Shown piece after piece: positions 63,038-64,000 of a stretch of 64,000 bases of DNA (position 1 is its first letter; every line of letters starts with the position of its first letter). The notes beneath the pieces are model-generated. The model was not told the origin of the DNA. It saw only the letters and a program-made list of their open reading frames with translations, and made no database searches. Location of the stretch: positions 153,907 through 217,906 of the forward strand of contig JBAUMF010000030.1 in NCBI GenBank assembly GCA_049578545.1. Direction: 5' to 3'. Source of the stretch: DASQBT01 sp049578545. Lineage in GTDB: Bacteria; Pseudomonadota; Gammaproteobacteria; Burkholderiales; Thiobacillaceae. Both the position numbers and the translations under genes were made by a program.

Positions 63038-63476
63038 GACTTGAGGAGGGTTGACCCTAGTACGAGAGGACCGGGTTGAACGGCCCGCTAGTGTACCGGT
63101 TGTCACGCCAGTGGCAGCGCCGGGTAGCCATGGCCGGTTTGGATAAGCGCTGAAAGCATCTAAGTGCGAAGCCAACTCCGAGATAAGGTCTCCCACCGGG
63201 TTAACCGGGTAAGGGCCCTGGTAGACGACCAGGTTGATAGGCCGGAGGTGTAAGAGAAGCAATTCTTTGAGCTGACCGGTACTAATAGCCCGAGGGCTTG
63301 TTCACCTATAACTCACTCTTCAGATCACTGGAGGACCTGGCGCGCGCAGGGCGCACGGGTATGAAGAGGCAACGAACAAATTACGGATCCAGCGCTCAAA
63401 GCAGGCTGGAGAATCTCATAGACCTAGTTCGGTTGTCGATTGCGATCACCATGTGGTCTGATTTGGCGCGCGTACG

Positions 63477-64000
63477 ATGATCCCGACCGAGAACGATCAT
63501 AGCCAGGACCTCCACTGGTCCGCGCGCGCCATCGAACTCGCGTTCAAAGGGGACTACCGCACCAGCCCCAATCCGATGGTGGGCGCGGTGGTGCTCGACC
63601 GGGACGGCCGGCTGGCGGGCGAGGGCTACCATCGAGGCCCCGGACATCCCCATGCCGAGGAAGAGGCGCTTGCGGCCGCGGGCGAGGCTGCCTTGGGAGG
63701 GGCGCTCTACGTCAACCTGGAGCCCTGCAAGCATGAGCACCGCAGCCCATCCTGCGCCGCCGCCATCGTCGGAGCGGGGCTGCGGCGGGTCGTCGTCTCC
63801 ATGACCGACCCCGACGTACGGGTGCGAGGCGCCGGCATCGGCGCGCTGAGGGCGGCAGGGATCGAGGTGGTCACAGGCGTCCACGAAGATCGGGCGCTGC
63901 ACGTGAACGAGTTCTACGTCAAGCACCGCCTGACCGGCCGGCCGTTTGTGACCGCCAAGTTCGCGATGAGCCTCGACGGCAAGATCGCCACCCGCACTGG
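63477..64000 (+). CDS. ribD: Riboflavin biosynthesis protein RibD, N-terminal part
   Basis: Deaminase/reductase of riboflavin synthesis; the window ends after about 174 codons. The deaminase zinc motif is HAEEEALAAAG with PCKHEHRSPSC, the substrate loop is PNPMVGAVV, and the start of the reductase domain reads RPFVTAKFAMSLDGKIA. G+C is clearly higher than in the rest of the window, nearly every codon ends in G or C, and the sequence looks unlike betaproteobacterial RibD (which has HAEVHAL and C-H-x-G-R-T-P-P-C). It most likely belongs to the same foreign sequence as the 23S 3' part. Confidence 0.92.
   Translation, partial: MIPTENDHSQDLHWSARAIELAFKGDYRTSPNPMVGAVVLDRDGRLAGEGYHRGPGHPHAEEEALAAAGEAALGGALYVNLEPCKHEHRSPSCAAAIVGAGLRRVVVSMTDPDVRVRGAGIGALRAAGIEVVTGVHEDRALHVNEFYVKHRLTGRPFVTAKFAMSLDGKIATRT

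Overview
The first ~62.3 kb looks like one contiguous piece of a betaproteobacterial chromosome. The 16S gene, the 5' two thirds of the 23S gene, the rrs-tRNA-Ile-tRNA-Ala-rrl order, and gene neighbourhoods such as rpe-gph-trpE, lptD-surA-pdxA-rsmA and amgK-murU all fit, and the closest overall resemblance is to Nitrosomonadales-type bacteria (inference from recall, no search was run). Nearly all genes are core housekeeping genes. The last ~1.6 kb (from about 62.37 kb) does not fit: the 3' third of the 23S gene and the following high-GC ribD read like a different, non-proteobacterial phylum, so the contig is probably chimeric inside a universally conserved 23S segment.

Layout: rpiA (partial, minus) and ilvA; lytic transglycosylase slt, an NAD-binding NDUFA9-like protein and cca; a minus-strand trio of small secreted proteins facing an OmpR/EnvZ-type two-component system, with a tandem OmpR-like box between them; phosphopantetheinyl transferase, yggS, glyQS, gmhB-plsC-ygjP-gloA; a SYLF protein, a DUF1840 protein and a gene-poor accessory stretch (19.8-22 kb); the minus-strand envelope operon lptD-surA-pdxA-rsmA facing amgK-murU-pepP-ubiH-ubi hydroxylase-dsbC; a methyltransferase and a TonB-like protein; the minus-strand apaG-(30-aa ORF)-mltA operon; rpe-gph-trpE-cytochrome c-trpG-trpD-(broken GxxExxY gene)-trpC; a porin; a decayed DUF433/DUF5615 toxin-antitoxin pair; a TPR-sulfotransferase; coq7 and a frameshifted DUF2322 gene; osmC-like with tandem 3' duplications; ydcF; rplM-rpsI; argC; erpA; anmK; an M23 peptidase; tyrS; and the rRNA operon.

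Functionally, the window is rich in cell-wall turnover and recycling (Slt, MltA, an M23 endopeptidase, AnmK, AmgK, MurU), outer-membrane biogenesis (LptD, SurA, DsbC, GmhB, porin), ubiquinone synthesis (two FAD hydroxylases and Coq7) and tryptophan synthesis.

The most unusual content is not a defence system but sequence plasticity. The 23S gene carries three extra stem-forming insertions at the positions of helices 9, 25 and 45. Palindromic repeats are inserted in frame inside murU and trpC. A GxxExxY gene bounded by inverted repeats sits inside the trp operon. A toxin-antitoxin cassette lies between two near-identical terminator hairpins. Two very small genes (30 and 51 codons) are also supported by context.
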